DNA from: Lachnospira multipara ATCC 19207
Lineage (GTDB): Bacteria; Bacillota; Clostridia; Lachnospirales; Lachnospiraceae
DNA: 64,000 nt
Reading direction: 5' to 3'
NCBI RefSeq assembly: GCF_000424105.1
Contig: NZ_AUJG01000002.1
Span: 124,001 to 188,000 of the forward strand
The notes beneath the pieces were generated by a model, which was given only the letters and a program-made list of their open reading frames with translations, was not told the DNA's origin and ran no database searches. Every line of letters starts with the position of its first letter. Positions within the stretch are counted from its first letter, which is position 1. Positions 9,540-18,617 of this stretch are shown here, one piece after another. A program made the translations under genes and the position numbers.

Positions 9540-10019
9540 ATGGGAAAGTCTAGTGAAAGCAGTAATAGACTTGTAGCTAATAATAAAAAAGCTTACTATG
9601 ACTACTTTATTGAAGAGAAGATAGAGGCAGGTTTAGTACTTCATGGAACAGAGGTTAAGTCATTAAGACAGGGCAAGTGTTCCATTAAGGAGTCCTATAT
9701 CCAGATTCAGAATGGCGAGGTATTTGCCATTAATATGAATATTACACCTTACGAGAAAGGTAACATTTTTAATAAAGACCCTTTAAGACCTAAGAAGCTC
9801 TTACTTCATAAGAATGAAATTAGCAAGCTTTCAGGTCAGATTGCTACAAAGGGTTATACTTTAGTACCTTTACAGGTTTACTTTAAACAGGGTAAGGTAA
9901 AGATTGAAATTGGTCTTGCAAGGGGTAAGAAAAACTATGATAAACGTGAGTCTATTGCAAAGCGAGATCAGGAGAGACAGGCTCAGAAGGAATTAAAGTC
10001 TAGAAATTTAAGATTTTAG
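9540..10019 (+). CDS. smpB: SsrA-binding protein SmpB
   Basis: Binds tmRNA and carries it to stalled ribosomes for trans-translation. It has 159 residues, with the family signatures NKKAYYDYFIEE, GTEVKSLRQGK near residue 38, and the basic C-terminal tail KKNYDKRESIAKRD. It is linked to rnr by a 9-base gap and lies about 180 bases before the tmRNA gene, a conserved arrangement. Confidence 0.98.
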   Translation: MGKSSESSNRLVANNKKAYYDYFIEEKIEAGLVLHGTEVKSLRQGKCSIKESYIQIQNGEVFAINMNITPYEKGNIFNKDPLRPKKLLLHKNEISKLSGQIATKGYTLVPLQVYFKQGKVKIEIGLARGKKNYDKRESIAKRDQERQAQKELKSRNLRF

Positions 10020-10091
10020 TATTAGATTTATTACTTGGTTTTAGGAAAATGTATTAAGAAAATATACTTTAATGCTATGAAACAATAGTGA

Positions 10092-10125
10092 ATTCCTTGA
10101 CAGAACTGTCTAGGAATGTTAATAT
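10092..10125 (+). promoter_or_regulatory. Consensus promoter overlapping an inverted repeat, upstream of ssrA
   Basis: -35 TTGACA (10097-10102), exactly 17 bp, and -10 TAATAT (10120-10125) make a near-consensus promoter about 75 bases before the mature tmRNA end. The -35 lies inside a 12+12 inverted repeat (10092-10103 and 10104-10115, one mismatch) followed by a T-rich run, so the same bases could also act as the smpB terminator or as an operator. Confidence 0.6.
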
Positions 10126-10200
10126 TTTTTATGCTAGTTTTGGCTTTTGCCATTATTAGGAATGGGATAAGATTTTTAATAATTTACTAGTGTAAAATCT

Positions 10201-10539
10201 GGGGCTGTAAAGGTTTCGACGGGGATTTTGAAGCTGGTGAAGCTATCCGCAGGGTGATGCGTTAAATTCCAAATTAAATATAAACGCTGAAGAAAATTTA
10301 GCAATCGCTGCCTAATGGCAGCAGTCTGACCTAGCGAACCTACGCGCAAGGACCCAGGCTTCGAATTAGTAGGAAACGACCTAGCCAAAGCTTTGAGGCT
10401 AGTGGGCGTATTATGAAGCTACCAAGCATTAGGGCGCGTTAACTTGCCTTACTGTGAGGGAATTAAACTATAGTTAACTATGATAGTAGAAGAACAGTGA
10501 ATGGGTTTTCGGACAGGGGTTCGACTCCCCTCAGTTCCA
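10201..10539 (+). ncRNA. ssrA: Transfer-messenger RNA
   Basis: One-piece tmRNA of about 339 nt. The 5' end GGGGCTG (10201-10207) pairs with CAGTTCC (10532-10538) to form the acceptor stem, and the TTCGACTCCCC T-arm lies just before it. The CCA is not encoded. The tag frame ends in NAEENLAIAA and TAA (10283-10315). The 5' start GTAAAGGTTTCGACGGGG is typical. It follows smpB, its protein partner. The precursor probably begins near 10132 and is trimmed. Confidence 0.95.
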
Positions 10540-10556
10540 TAAGAGTTATGGTAAAG

Positions 10557-10589
10557 ATAAGTGCTAGTAAATTAGCACTTATTTTTTTA
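10557..10589 (+). terminator. Terminator of ssrA
   Basis: ATAAGTGCTA (10557-10566) pairs perfectly with TAGCACTTAT (10573-10582), then a run of T. Confidence 0.93.
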
Positions 10590-10614
10590 TGCAAAAAAAG
10601 GAGATAGAGATATT

Positions 10615-12078
10615 ATGGATTTTATTAAAGGACAAATTGCTAAACTCATATTAAGATTTGGTTTAAGAAATGTTGTTATTGGTGCAGTTTCTTCTGTAGT
10701 AGCTATAGCTGGAATTACTACAGGAACTGTTATAGCAATAAATAATTTTACAAATAATACAAGTAAGGTGCAGGAAGAGACTAGTGAAAATGCGGATTCA
10801 ACAGAGAATCTAGAATCAAACGAAGAAAGCAGCGAAGAAGCTACTGAAGAGTCAACAGAGACTACTACAGTAGATAGTTCAACTATTGTTTCTAATAATG
10901 CTAAATATACTAGTGAAGAGTTAGAGGAAATTGCTAATGATACTAGCGAAGATCCTGTGTATCAGTCAGACTCAGATACAGGTACTGCAACTGCAACAAC
11001 AGTTAGTCAAACTACAGCTTCTTCTTCAGAATATGCATTAGGTATTGATGTATCGAAATATCAGGGCAATATTGACTGGTCAAGTGTGGCAAGTTCTGGC
11101 ATTGATTTTGCTTTTATAAGAATCGGTTATAGAACTTTAGTTTCTGGTGTAGTTTGTGAGGATCCTTATGCAGAATATAATATTAAGCAGGCTCTAGCTA
11201 ATGGACTTAAGGTAGGCGTGTATTTTTATTCAACAGCTACTACTGAGGCAGAAGCTATAGAAGAGGCTAATTGGGTACTTGCTAAATTAAGTGAATATGG
11301 CGTTTCAATTAATCTAGGTATATCTTTTGACTATGAAGGATTTGCAAATAGTTCTAATCGAATTTATGGACTTTCTACAAGCCAAAGAACAGCTAATGCC
11401 ATGGCTTTTTTAAATAAGATTTCTAGTTCAGGTTATACAGCGATTTTTTATAGTAATACTTATAGCTTAAATAATTATTTAAATAAATCTACTATTTCAG
11501 CAAGCTATAAGATTTGGGTGGCTCAGTATTTACCTTCGGTATATCCTGATACTACAAACCCTTCCTACTCTGGTGCATATAGCTTCTGGCAATATACTAA
11601 TTCAGGTAGTGTAAGTGGTATATCAGGAAATGTAGATTTAGACGTTTGTTATTATTTATCAAGATCAGGCTCAACAATTTCTTCAAGCACTGAAACGACT
11701 AAAGCTTCAACTACTACACAATCTAGTGATTCTAGTTCTACTAGTGAGACAACTCAGCAAGCAAGCTCAACTACAGCTGGTTCTTCTTCTGGATTAGTAA
11801 CTGTTACAGTAGATTCGGTAGAATATAGTTTGCCGGTTTCTTATACAACAAGCTCGGGTACTTTGTTTACATTTTCTTTATGCGAAGCAGCCACATATAC
11901 ACCTAAGGTAGAGTTAAATCTTAGAACTAGCCCTGAACAGGATACAGATAATGTGGCTACAACTATAGCTAATGGAACTAATGTGGTGGTAGTGGCTACA
12001 ACAAGTTATGGTTGGGCACAGGTTATTTATAATGGAAATGTATATTATTGCGTTTACAGTTATTTGACTAGTGTGTAA
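10615..12078 (+). CDS. Membrane-anchored GH25 muramidase with C-terminal SH3-like domain
   Basis: Predicted 1,4-beta-N-acetylmuramidase acting on peptidoglycan outside the membrane. One N-terminal transmembrane segment (about residues 19-43) is followed by a Glu/Ser/Thr-rich linker (45-140) and a GH25 domain (about 141-345) opening with GIDVSKYQG and carrying the acidic pair in SFDYEG near residue 238. A second Ser/Thr linker leads to a C-terminal SH3-type wall-binding module (about 425-487, motif LNLRTSP). ATG 10615 has a weak purine-rich ribosome site. It could serve in growth, division or competition. It lies just before an envelope-type two-component region. Confidence 0.9.
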   Translation: MDFIKGQIAKLILRFGLRNVVIGAVSSVVAIAGITTGTVIAINNFTNNTSKVQEETSENADSTENLESNEESSEEATEESTETTTVDSSTIVSNNAKYTSEELEEIANDTSEDPVYQSDSDTGTATATTVSQTTASSSEYALGIDVSKYQGNIDWSSVASSGIDFAFIRIGYRTLVSGVVCEDPYAEYNIKQALANGLKVGVYFYSTATTEAEAIEEANWVLAKLSEYGVSINLGISFDYEGFANSSNRIYGLSTSQRTANAMAFLNKISSSGYTAIFYSNTYSLNNYLNKSTISASYKIWVAQYLPSVYPDTTNPSYSGAYSFWQYTNSGSVSGISGNVDLDVCYYLSRSGSTISSSTETTKASTTTQSSDSSSTSETTQQASSTTAGSSSGLVTVTVDSVEYSLPVSYTTSSGTLFTFSLCEAATYTPKVELNLRTSPEQDTDNVATTIANGTNVVVVATTSYGWAQVIYNGNVYYCVYSYLTSV

Positions 12079-12232
12079 AAAAATTTTTGAAATGACACAT
12101 GAAATACACAAGTTTATACTAGAATACAATTGTTAGTCTTGTTAAATTAATTGCCATTTCAGACTCATAATGATAAAATAAAATTAGATTTTAACGTGAA
12201 AATATTTAATTTTATAGTATGAGGGGCAGAAT

Positions 12233-13030
12233 ATGGCTGAAGGAAAAGAGATTAGCGCTGAGGATGAAGAGTTAAGAAAAGCCAGAAAAAAAGCCAGTGA
12301 CAATTATAATAAAGCCAAGGAAAAGAAGGAGAAAGCCTTTGTAGTTGGCGGTTATAATTTTAGGACAAGTCAGGAGGCTGAGGCAGCTAAAGACGAGATG
12401 GCAGCTATAAAGTATTTGTCATCAAAGACGGACTCAAAAGATCCAAAGCAGGTGTTTATTCTTTACAATAAAATAATTGACAGACAGCTATTTACAACCT
12501 CTTTAGGTATTAGCTACCTAAAGAATTTGCAGCAGTTCCTGTATCAAAGTCCAAGTGTTCCTAACGACAGAATTAGGCCAATTCCTATTAAGAGTGATAC
12601 TCAGGCTGAGATAGACAGGCGAAGAGAGAAGGTAATGCACAAGTCAGAAATTCATGAGCTTACCATTTTAGTTGCAAAGTACCGCAATAAATATATAAAA
12701 AGCCTAATTGTTATAGGCTTTTTTGCTGCAGTTATAATAGCTATGTTTGTCATTGTAAATACTGGAACCAATACTAATATTGTGAATTACGAAATTAGTA
12801 TTCAGGATAAATATGCAAGCTGGGCGCAGGAATTAGAATCTAAGGAAGCTTATTTAAAGCAGAAGGAATCTGACCTAAATAAGCTTCAATACGAGTTAGA
12901 AAGTGCATCCATTAAGGCAGGCGTTTATTCTGATGAAGACGAGGTTAAGGGCGAGAGCGAAAGCTCTAATGGAGAATTAGATATTAGTAATGAAAATGAA
13001 AGCAAGCCCGAAACTACAAAACCAGAGTAG
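12233..13030 (+). CDS. Hypothetical one-pass membrane protein with coiled coil
   Basis: I do not recognise a family. The 265 residues start with a highly charged Lys/Glu/Ala-rich helix (about 1-45), then a mixed domain (about 50-130), one transmembrane helix (about 157-177), an extracellular coiled-coil stretch (about 195-230) and an acidic Ser/Glu tail. The charged N-terminus is predicted to be cytoplasmic. ATG 12233 follows GAGGGG. It lies 51 bases before the response regulator gene and may share its transcript, which would suggest an envelope or signalling role; this is inference only. Confidence 0.7.
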   Translation: MAEGKEISAEDEELRKARKKASDNYNKAKEKKEKAFVVGGYNFRTSQEAEAAKDEMAAIKYLSSKTDSKDPKQVFILYNKIIDRQLFTTSLGISYLKNLQQFLYQSPSVPNDRIRPIPIKSDTQAEIDRRREKVMHKSEIHELTILVAKYRNKYIKSLIVIGFFAAVIIAMFVIVNTGTNTNIVNYEISIQDKYASWAQELESKEAYLKQKESDLNKLQYELESASIKAGVYSDEDEVKGESESSNGELDISNENESKPETTKPE

Positions 13031-13081
13031 AGAATAATTAATTAAGAAGATTACAATTGATAAACTTAGGAGGACTTATTA

Positions 13082-13756
13082 ATGGATAAGGTTAGAATCT
13101 TAATGGTAGATGATGAGAGCAGAATGAGAAAGTTAGTTAGCGATTTCCTAACTAAGGCAGGCTACGAAGTCTTAGAGGCAGCAGATGGAGAAGAGGCCAT
13201 TGATGTTTTTTATGAAAATAAAGACATTTCCCTTATTATTCTTGATGTTATGATGCCAAAGATGGATGGTTGGGAAGTTTGCAAAACAATTAGAAAAGAT
13301 TCTAAGGTGCCAATTATTATGCTTACAGCAAAGGGCGAAGAAAAAGATGAGTTACAGGGCTTTAAGGTAGGCGCTGACGAATATATCAGCAAGCCATTTT
13401 CACCAAAGATCCTTACAGCTAGAGTAGATGCCATAATTAGAAGAACTTATGGCGTGGATAATAGCGAAAGTGTTGAGATTGGCGGCATTGTCATTGATAA
13501 GGCAGCACATATTGTAAAGATAGATGGTGAGGAAATTGACTTAAGCTTTAAGGAGTTTGAGCTTTTAAGTTACTTTGTTGAGAATAAAGGAATTGCATTA
13601 TCAAGAGAGAAGATTCTTAATAATGTTTGGAATTACGACTATTTTGGTGATGCAAGAACAATTGATACCCATGTTAAAAAGCTCCGTAAGAAGATGGGTG
13701 AAAAAGGAGATTATATTAAGACAATTTGGGGCATGGGCTACAAATTCGATTTTTAA
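13082..13756 (+). CDS. OmpR/PhoB-family response regulator
   Basis: DNA-binding response regulator of 224 residues. The receiver domain (about 3-118) has the acidic pocket Asp10/Asp11, the phospho-acceptor Asp55 in LDVMMPKMDG, and the conserved Lys in LTAKG. The winged-helix output domain (about 128-222) ends with the usual GMGYKF. ATG 13082 follows AGGAGG. The kinase gene starts 42 bases downstream, forming a two-component operon likely sensing an envelope or extracellular cue. Confidence 0.96.
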   Translation: MDKVRILMVDDESRMRKLVSDFLTKAGYEVLEAADGEEAIDVFYENKDISLIILDVMMPKMDGWEVCKTIRKDSKVPIIMLTAKGEEKDELQGFKVGADEYISKPFSPKILTARVDAIIRRTYGVDNSESVEIGGIVIDKAAHIVKIDGEEIDLSFKEFELLSYFVENKGIALSREKILNNVWNYDYFGDARTIDTHVKKLRKKMGEKGDYIKTIWGMGYKFDF

Positions 13757-13798
13757 CTCAGTCGGAGTACGGTATATTAAATAGAGGCAGGAGAAGAA

Positions 13799-15460
13799 AT
13801 GGGTATACATTCAATTAGATTTAAAATAACCCTGTTATTAGTTGCGATTGTTGCAAGCTTGATTGTTTTGTTGCTTGTAATAAATGTTGCATTTGCAGAA
13901 AAATTTTATATAAGTGGCAAGCAGGAGACCATGAGTGAGACTTATGACAAGATAAATGAGATAATGCTTCAGTACGATGATGGAGATATATCTAAGTCAA
14001 CTATGATGGCAGAGCTTGATGGATATGTTTCAGGAAATGCCATGACAGCTCTTGTGGTTGATAGCAGCTGGTCTACAGTTTATGTAAGTAATTCTTCAGG
14101 AGATGACAGACTCCTTCAAAGACTTATGTTAAGTATTCTTACTGGTGGTTTAGAAAATGCAACAGATTCTTCTAGTGAGAATGCAACGGAGGCTGAGAGC
14201 CAGTCAGAAGACAATACAGAGAATAAATCTGGTTCAAGCAATAAAAATGAGCCTCCTGCAAAGGATGTTCAATCTTCAGGTGAGGGCGGCTATAAGCTAA
14301 ACTATGATAAGTTTGATAGCGAGACAAGCGAGGTTTTGCAGGAAAACAGTAACTATACAATACAGAAGATTTACGATTCTGTCATGGCTGATTACTATCT
14401 TGAATTATGGGGAACTCTTGATAACGGAGACTCTATAATTGTTAGATTGCCAATCCAGAGTATTAAAGATAATATTGAAATTTCCAATACATTAATTCGC
14501 TACGTAGGATTAACTGTTTTAGTTATAGGTGTAATTGCTGTGTTTATTTTCTCAGCTTATATTTCAAAGCCAATTAAGCAGTTAGCACATATTTCTGAGC
14601 GTATGGCAGAGCTTGATTTTGATGTGCGATATACAGGAAAAGATAAGGGCGAGGTTGGACTTTTAGGACATAGTATGAATAACATGTCTGCTAAATTAGA
14701 GGATAACATCTCAAGGCTTAAGTCAGCTAACCTAGAACTTAAAAGAGATATTGATAAGAAGGAGCAGATTGAAAAAATGCGAACAGATTTCTTATCAAAT
14801 GTATCTCATGAGTTAAAAACACCAATTGCTTTAATTCAAGGTTATGCAGAAGGCTTAAAGGATGGAATTGCAGACGATAAGGAAAGTAGAGATTTTTATC
14901 TTGATGTAATTACTGATGAGGCCAATAAGATGAGCGTTATGGTTAAGAGATTATTAACCCTTAATCAGCTAGAATTTGGCGATGATGAGTTAGTGATGGA
15001 AAGATTTAATATAAATGATCTTTTACAGTCAGTAGTTAATGCAAATTCTTTAAGAGCAAAGCAAAATGATATAAAGATTATTTACGAATCATCCGATATA
15101 AATATAGACGTATGGGGTGATGAGTACAAAATCGAAGAGGTAGTGACAAACTATATTACTAATGCGATTAATCACTGTGCTAACGAAAAAGAAATTAGGG
15201 TCAAACTTGAAAGACCTGATGATAAAAATGTGAGAGTATCCGTATTTAACACAGGAAATCCAATACCTGCCGAAGATATTGATAGAATTTGGGAAAAATT
15301 CTATAAGGTAGATAAGGCAAGAACTAGAGAGTATGGCGGTAACGGAATTGGCCTTTCAATTGTAAAGGCTATTATGACATCTATGGGCAAAGGATATGGA
15401 GCTAGGAATGTTTCTAATGGAGTAGAGTTCTGGTTTGATTTGGATTGTGACGCAAAGTAG
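13799..15460 (+). CDS. Sensor histidine kinase with HAMP domain
   Basis: Membrane kinase of 553 residues paired with the preceding regulator. The first transmembrane helix is at about 8-32. An extracytoplasmic sensor region (33-230) contains a low-complexity Ser/Asn/Glu stretch near 120-160. The second helix (about 232-254) leads to HAMP (255-306), HisKA with phospho-acceptor His337 in NVSHELKTP, and an ATPase domain with N-box and GNGIGLSIV. ATG 13799 follows AGGAGA. The ligand cannot be deduced from sequence. The lipoprotein gene 21 bases downstream may be part of the same unit. Confidence 0.95.
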   Translation: MGIHSIRFKITLLLVAIVASLIVLLLVINVAFAEKFYISGKQETMSETYDKINEIMLQYDDGDISKSTMMAELDGYVSGNAMTALVVDSSWSTVYVSNSSGDDRLLQRLMLSILTGGLENATDSSSENATEAESQSEDNTENKSGSSNKNEPPAKDVQSSGEGGYKLNYDKFDSETSEVLQENSNYTIQKIYDSVMADYYLELWGTLDNGDSIIVRLPIQSIKDNIEISNTLIRYVGLTVLVIGVIAVFIFSAYISKPIKQLAHISERMAELDFDVRYTGKDKGEVGLLGHSMNNMSAKLEDNISRLKSANLELKRDIDKKEQIEKMRTDFLSNVSHELKTPIALIQGYAEGLKDGIADDKESRDFYLDVITDEANKMSVMVKRLLTLNQLEFGDDELVMERFNINDLLQSVVNANSLRAKQNDIKIIYESSDINIDVWGDEYKIEEVVTNYITNAINHCANEKEIRVKLERPDDKNVRVSVFNTGNPIPAEDIDRIWEKFYKVDKARTREYGGNGIGLSIVKAIMTSMGKGYGARNVSNGVEFWFDLDCDAK

Positions 15461-15481
15461 CAGTCCTTAAGGAGGGGCCAC

Positions 15482-16228
15482 ATGAAGAAAAAGATTCTAG
15501 TAAGTCTAATAACTGTATTAGCCTTTTTACAGATTCAAGGCTGTAGTGGAGATGTAACAATAACAGATGAACAAGAAGATATTATAAGCCAGTATGCGGC
15601 TGGAGTTATGCTTAGATATTCCTATGAAAATGAGTGGAAATACACTAAGTTATACGATGCCCTTTACGGCTATCATAAGTCAACAGAATCAGAGACTGAG
15701 ACATCTAGTTCTAAAACTACGACTGAAATAGAGTCAACAACTCTAAGTTCAGGCTCTAGTTCAGGTTCATCAGGCACAACTACTACAACTACGGCAGCAG
15801 CAAGTCTTTCAGATACTTTGCCAACTGCCCTTGGTCTAACTTCATGTAGCATAACTTATAGTAAATATTCGGTAGGATCTAGTTATCCTCTAAATCAGGA
15901 TTCAATCTATGTTCCTGCTGAGTCAGATAGAGTAGTTGTAGGTGTGGAGTTTACTATTGTAAATAATTCTTCAGCTGCAATTACAGCTAATACAACAAAT
16001 GCTGGCGTATTAATGAAATTAAAGGTGTCAGGCACAAGCTATACAAACTATGCCACACTATTAAAAAACTCTCTCCTAACCTTGTCAAATGTGACAATTA
16101 ATGCAGGAGAGAGCTATACAGCAGTTGTATTATTCCAGATTCCAAGTGAATTAGAAGGAAGCGTAGCTTCCTCAACCCTTACAGCAACAAAGGATGGAGA
16201 AAGCTTAGGTTCCATAACACTTAAATAA
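15482..16228 (+). CDS. Lipoprotein with Ser/Thr linker and DUF4352-like beta domain
   Basis: A 248-residue predicted lipoprotein. A short signal peptide ends in a lipobox with Cys21 (IQGC). A small conserved segment (25-60) is followed by a Ser/Thr/Gly linker (60-105) and a C-terminal immunoglobulin-like domain (about 110-248) with alternating strands reminiscent of DUF4352/telokin-like domains. The ribosome site AAGGAGGGG is very strong. It sits immediately after the two-component kinase and may be a target or accessory sensor of that system. The next gene is convergent, with only 14 bases between stops and no visible terminator. Confidence 0.8.
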   Translation: MKKKILVSLITVLAFLQIQGCSGDVTITDEQEDIISQYAAGVMLRYSYENEWKYTKLYDALYGYHKSTESETETSSSKTTTEIESTTLSSGSSSGSSGTTTTTTAAASLSDTLPTALGLTSCSITYSKYSVGSSYPLNQDSIYVPAESDRVVVGVEFTIVNNSSAAITANTTNAGVLMKLKVSGTSYTNYATLLKNSLLTLSNVTINAGESYTAVVLFQIPSELEGSVASSTLTATKDGESLGSITLK

Positions 16229-16242
16229 AACCTATATAAAAT

Positions 16243-17196
16243 TTAATTAAAGTCTGGGCCAAGAACTTTTTCTTTAGTGTAGGCTTGAACTTCAAGATTA
16301 TTGAGCTGCTTTGAAAAGGCAGCTCTTTTTGATGGTGTAAATCCAGGACCATGTCCATTATATTCAAAGTAATTTACAGTTTCATGAGATTCTGGCTTAT
16401 TCCAGTCACAGAAACCTTCCTCAATAACTTGATCTGAATATTCACAATCAATAAATACAGCTTTAGCATAAATTCTCCAAGGTCTTGATAAAGAAACAGT
16501 ATGCTTAGGACAGTTACCTGTTAAGATACATTTGTTAAAGACATAGCCATACTTAGATTCTTCGTAAGTTGAAGGGGCTGTGTAGTAGCTATTAATCTTC
16601 TCATTTCTATCAAGAGCGTAGAGAGTACAGCGGTTAAAATAGCAAACAGCACTACCAAAGATAAAGTCAACTTCACCTTCAATATAGCAATCCTCATATA
16701 ACTGATGAACAATTCTTCTCTCGGCATCCATTGTAGGGCCTGTAAAGCCGCCTACTTCTCTTTCTGCCTTTGGAAGTGGACCTGTAAATAAAGTATCCTG
16801 ATGACCATACATGGCACAGTTCTTAAATGTAATCTTATCCCCTTCAGCGTAAACTGCTACGGCCTGGCCAACCATTTTTCCAAAGCCAGCCTCGTTTTTA
16901 AATGTAATATTAGTAGCGTGGAAATTGTTAGCATTTACCATGAAAGTGTAAGATCTAAAAGTGCCGCGCTTAATACCATCCTCTAAAATCTCGTTAGCAT
17001 AGTAGCTCTCAGTAATGATAACGCCGTCTCTTGACTCACCAATTAAGCTAACATTGTCCTTTAAAATTTCTACTCTTTCCTTGTAGACTCCATTTTTAAT
17101 AAAAATTGTAACGCCCTTTGAAGTGTCCTTAAGGGAGTTAATGGCTTCCTGAATGGAAGTAAAATCACCATTGTTGTTAATATCAACTGTAATCAT
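16243..17196 (-). CDS. Pectinesterase (CE8), cytoplasmic
   Basis: Removes methyl esters from polygalacturonate. The 317-residue beta-helix protein has all CE8 signatures: Gln111 in GQAVA, Gln133-Asp134 in GHQDTLF, Asp177 in VDFIFGS and Arg238 in LSRPWR. There is no signal peptide, so it should act inside the cell on imported methylated oligogalacturonides. Start ATG at 17196 (minus strand) has GAGG upstream. Its promoter shares a palindromic -35 element with the divergent GNAT gene. It fits the pectin and rhamnogalacturonan genes elsewhere in the window. Confidence 0.95.
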   Translation of the reverse strand: MITVDINNNGDFTSIQEAINSLKDTSKGVTIFIKNGVYKERVEILKDNVSLIGESRDGVIITESYYANEILEDGIKRGTFRSYTFMVNANNFHATNITFKNEAGFGKMVGQAVAVYAEGDKITFKNCAMYGHQDTLFTGPLPKAEREVGGFTGPTMDAERRIVHQLYEDCYIEGEVDFIFGSAVCYFNRCTLYALDRNEKINSYYTAPSTYEESKYGYVFNKCILTGNCPKHTVSLSRPWRIYAKAVFIDCEYSDQVIEEGFCDWNKPESHETVNYFEYNGHGPGFTPSKRAAFSKQLNNLEVQAYTKEKVLGPDFN

Positions 17197-17240
17197 ATTT
17201 TTTCCTCTTTTTTTAATTTTTAGGCTTAACCTTTATGTCT

Positions 17241-17296
17241 AGAATACGCTCATAGTCTATATTTGTCTAGACATTAGTGCTTAAAAGAAGTATACT
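17241..17296. promoter_or_regulatory. Divergent promoters sharing one palindromic -35
   Basis: The palindrome TGTCTAGACA (17264-17273) supplies TAGACA on both strands. On the plus strand, TAGACA (17268-17273), 17 bp and TATACT (17291-17296) point to the GNAT gene. On the minus strand, TAGACA (17264-17269), 17 bp and TATTCT (17241-17246) point to the pectinesterase gene. A second TGTCTAGA lies at 17236-17243 and a weaker TAGTCTATA at 17253-17261, so these may also be operator half-sites. Confidence 0.65.
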
Positions 17297-17332
17297 TTAG
17301 CGGTAGGATTTTTTGATATGGAGTAAATGTAA

Positions 17333-17755
17333 ATGATAAGAATAGTTGAAGATTTTAGGGATGTAGACACATACCTTGCTTTAAGAGAGCAGGTAGGTTG
17401 GGTGCAGTTAACTAGAGAGCAAGCTAAACTTGCTATTAATAATTGTCAAAAGGTATTTACAGTATTTGACGGTGATAGGGCAATAGGCATGGGAAGAATA
17501 GTTTCTGATATGGCAGTAATTAGCTATATTCAGGACTTGATTATTGTGCCAGAGTATCAAGGCCAGCATTTAGGCAGTTACCTCCTTAATACCATGATTG
17601 AGTACGTGGATTCAATTAAGCTTGAGGGTAGCCAGATGATGCTATGTCTAATGTGCGCTAAAGGAAGAGAAAAATTTTACGAAAGACACGGCTTTATAGC
17701 AAGACCAACTGAGAAACTAGGTCCTGGTATGATTCAGTATCTAAGAAATGATTAA
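17333..17755 (+). CDS. GNAT-family N-acetyltransferase
   Basis: A 140-residue acetyl-CoA-dependent transferase with the family core: the strand VISYIQDLIIVPEYQG, the acetyl-CoA loop YQGQHLGSYLL, and the C-terminal FYERHGF. The substrate is unknown. It is transcribed divergently from the pectinesterase gene from a shared promoter region and ends at a strong terminator, so it is monocistronic. Confidence 0.92.
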   Translation: MIRIVEDFRDVDTYLALREQVGWVQLTREQAKLAINNCQKVFTVFDGDRAIGMGRIVSDMAVISYIQDLIIVPEYQGQHLGSYLLNTMIEYVDSIKLEGSQMMLCLMCAKGREKFYERHGFIARPTEKLGPGMIQYLRND

Positions 17756-17792
17756 AGTTTCTCATTAACTTATACAAATATAGAAGATTTTT

Positions 17793-17825
17793 AATCGAGG
17801 GCAGTAAAATGCCCTCGATTTTTTG
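17793..17825 (+). terminator. Terminator after GNAT gene
   Basis: TCGAGGGCA (17795-17803) pairs with TGCCCTCGA (17810-17818), followed by six T. Confidence 0.94.
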
Positions 17826-18026
17826 TGCAGTTTGCATAAAATTTAACAATGATTATTACGATTTTTCGATAAAATATAATAGGATGTGTTGCATTAATAA
17901 AACATGTATGATATTCTTTATTTACTGGGAAACTAAAAAACTAAGAGAGGTTTCCTAATAGAATATAAATAAAATAAGGGCACTGGGATAGAAACGCAAA
18001 ATTGATAAAGGAAAGGAAGAGAAAAA

Positions 18027-18605
18027 ATGGACATTAACGAAATGAAGAAAACAAAGATTGCTATTATCGATGCCACTATTGAGGAATTTAACAATAAGGG
18101 TATGAAGTTTACTATGGACGAGCTTGCTAAGAGACTTCATATGAGTAAGAAGACTATTTATAAGATCGTGGATGATAAGAATGAATTAGTTATTGATGCA
18201 ATTAACTATTGTTTTGACTTAGTAAAGAAGGAAGAGGCAAGAATCATTAACGATCCTGACCTTGATATTGTTGAAAAGCTCAAGAGAACAGTTATTTGTA
18301 TTCCAGACAGATTTACTAATTTAGATTGGATGAAGGTTTCAGAAGCAGTTGCAGCCTATCCAAAGATTTATGAGCAGTTCAAATTAAGAATTGACAATGA
18401 TTGGGAACCTACTTTTAAGCTAATTGATGAAGGTGTTAAGCAAGGTAAGCTTAGACCTATTAATAAGGAATTATTTAAAATCATGGTTGAAGCTGGTTTT
18501 GAAGGAGTTTTAAAAATTAGAAACGAAGGCAATACAGAGCTTAGCTATCAGGAATCACTTGAAGAGATGATTAGCATAGTAATGGTAGGAATCGAAATAA
18601 AGTAA
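18027..18605 (+). CDS. TetR/AcrR-family transcriptional regulator
   Basis: A 192-residue regulator with an N-terminal helix-turn-helix (about residues 8-55, core FTMDELAKRLHMSKKTIYKIV) and a divergent ligand-binding C-terminal part. ATG 18027 follows AGGAAGAG. A TATAAT-type -10 lies near 17874, leaving a long leader that contains a GGAAAC/GTTTCC hairpin (about 17929-17956). The GT-B-like gene starts 12 bases after the stop, so it probably shares the transcript and may be controlled by it. Confidence 0.93.
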   Translation: MDINEMKKTKIAIIDATIEEFNNKGMKFTMDELAKRLHMSKKTIYKIVDDKNELVIDAINYCFDLVKKEEARIINDPDLDIVEKLKRTVICIPDRFTNLDWMKVSEAVAAYPKIYEQFKLRIDNDWEPTFKLIDEGVKQGKLRPINKELFKIMVEAGFEGVLKIRNEGNTELSYQESLEEMISIVMVGIEIK

Positions 18606-18617
18606 GAGGGATTAAAT

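Noticed and set aside
10176-10388. Minus-strand ORF of 70 codons
   Set aside because: It lies over the 5' half of the tmRNA gene, whose structure is conserved.
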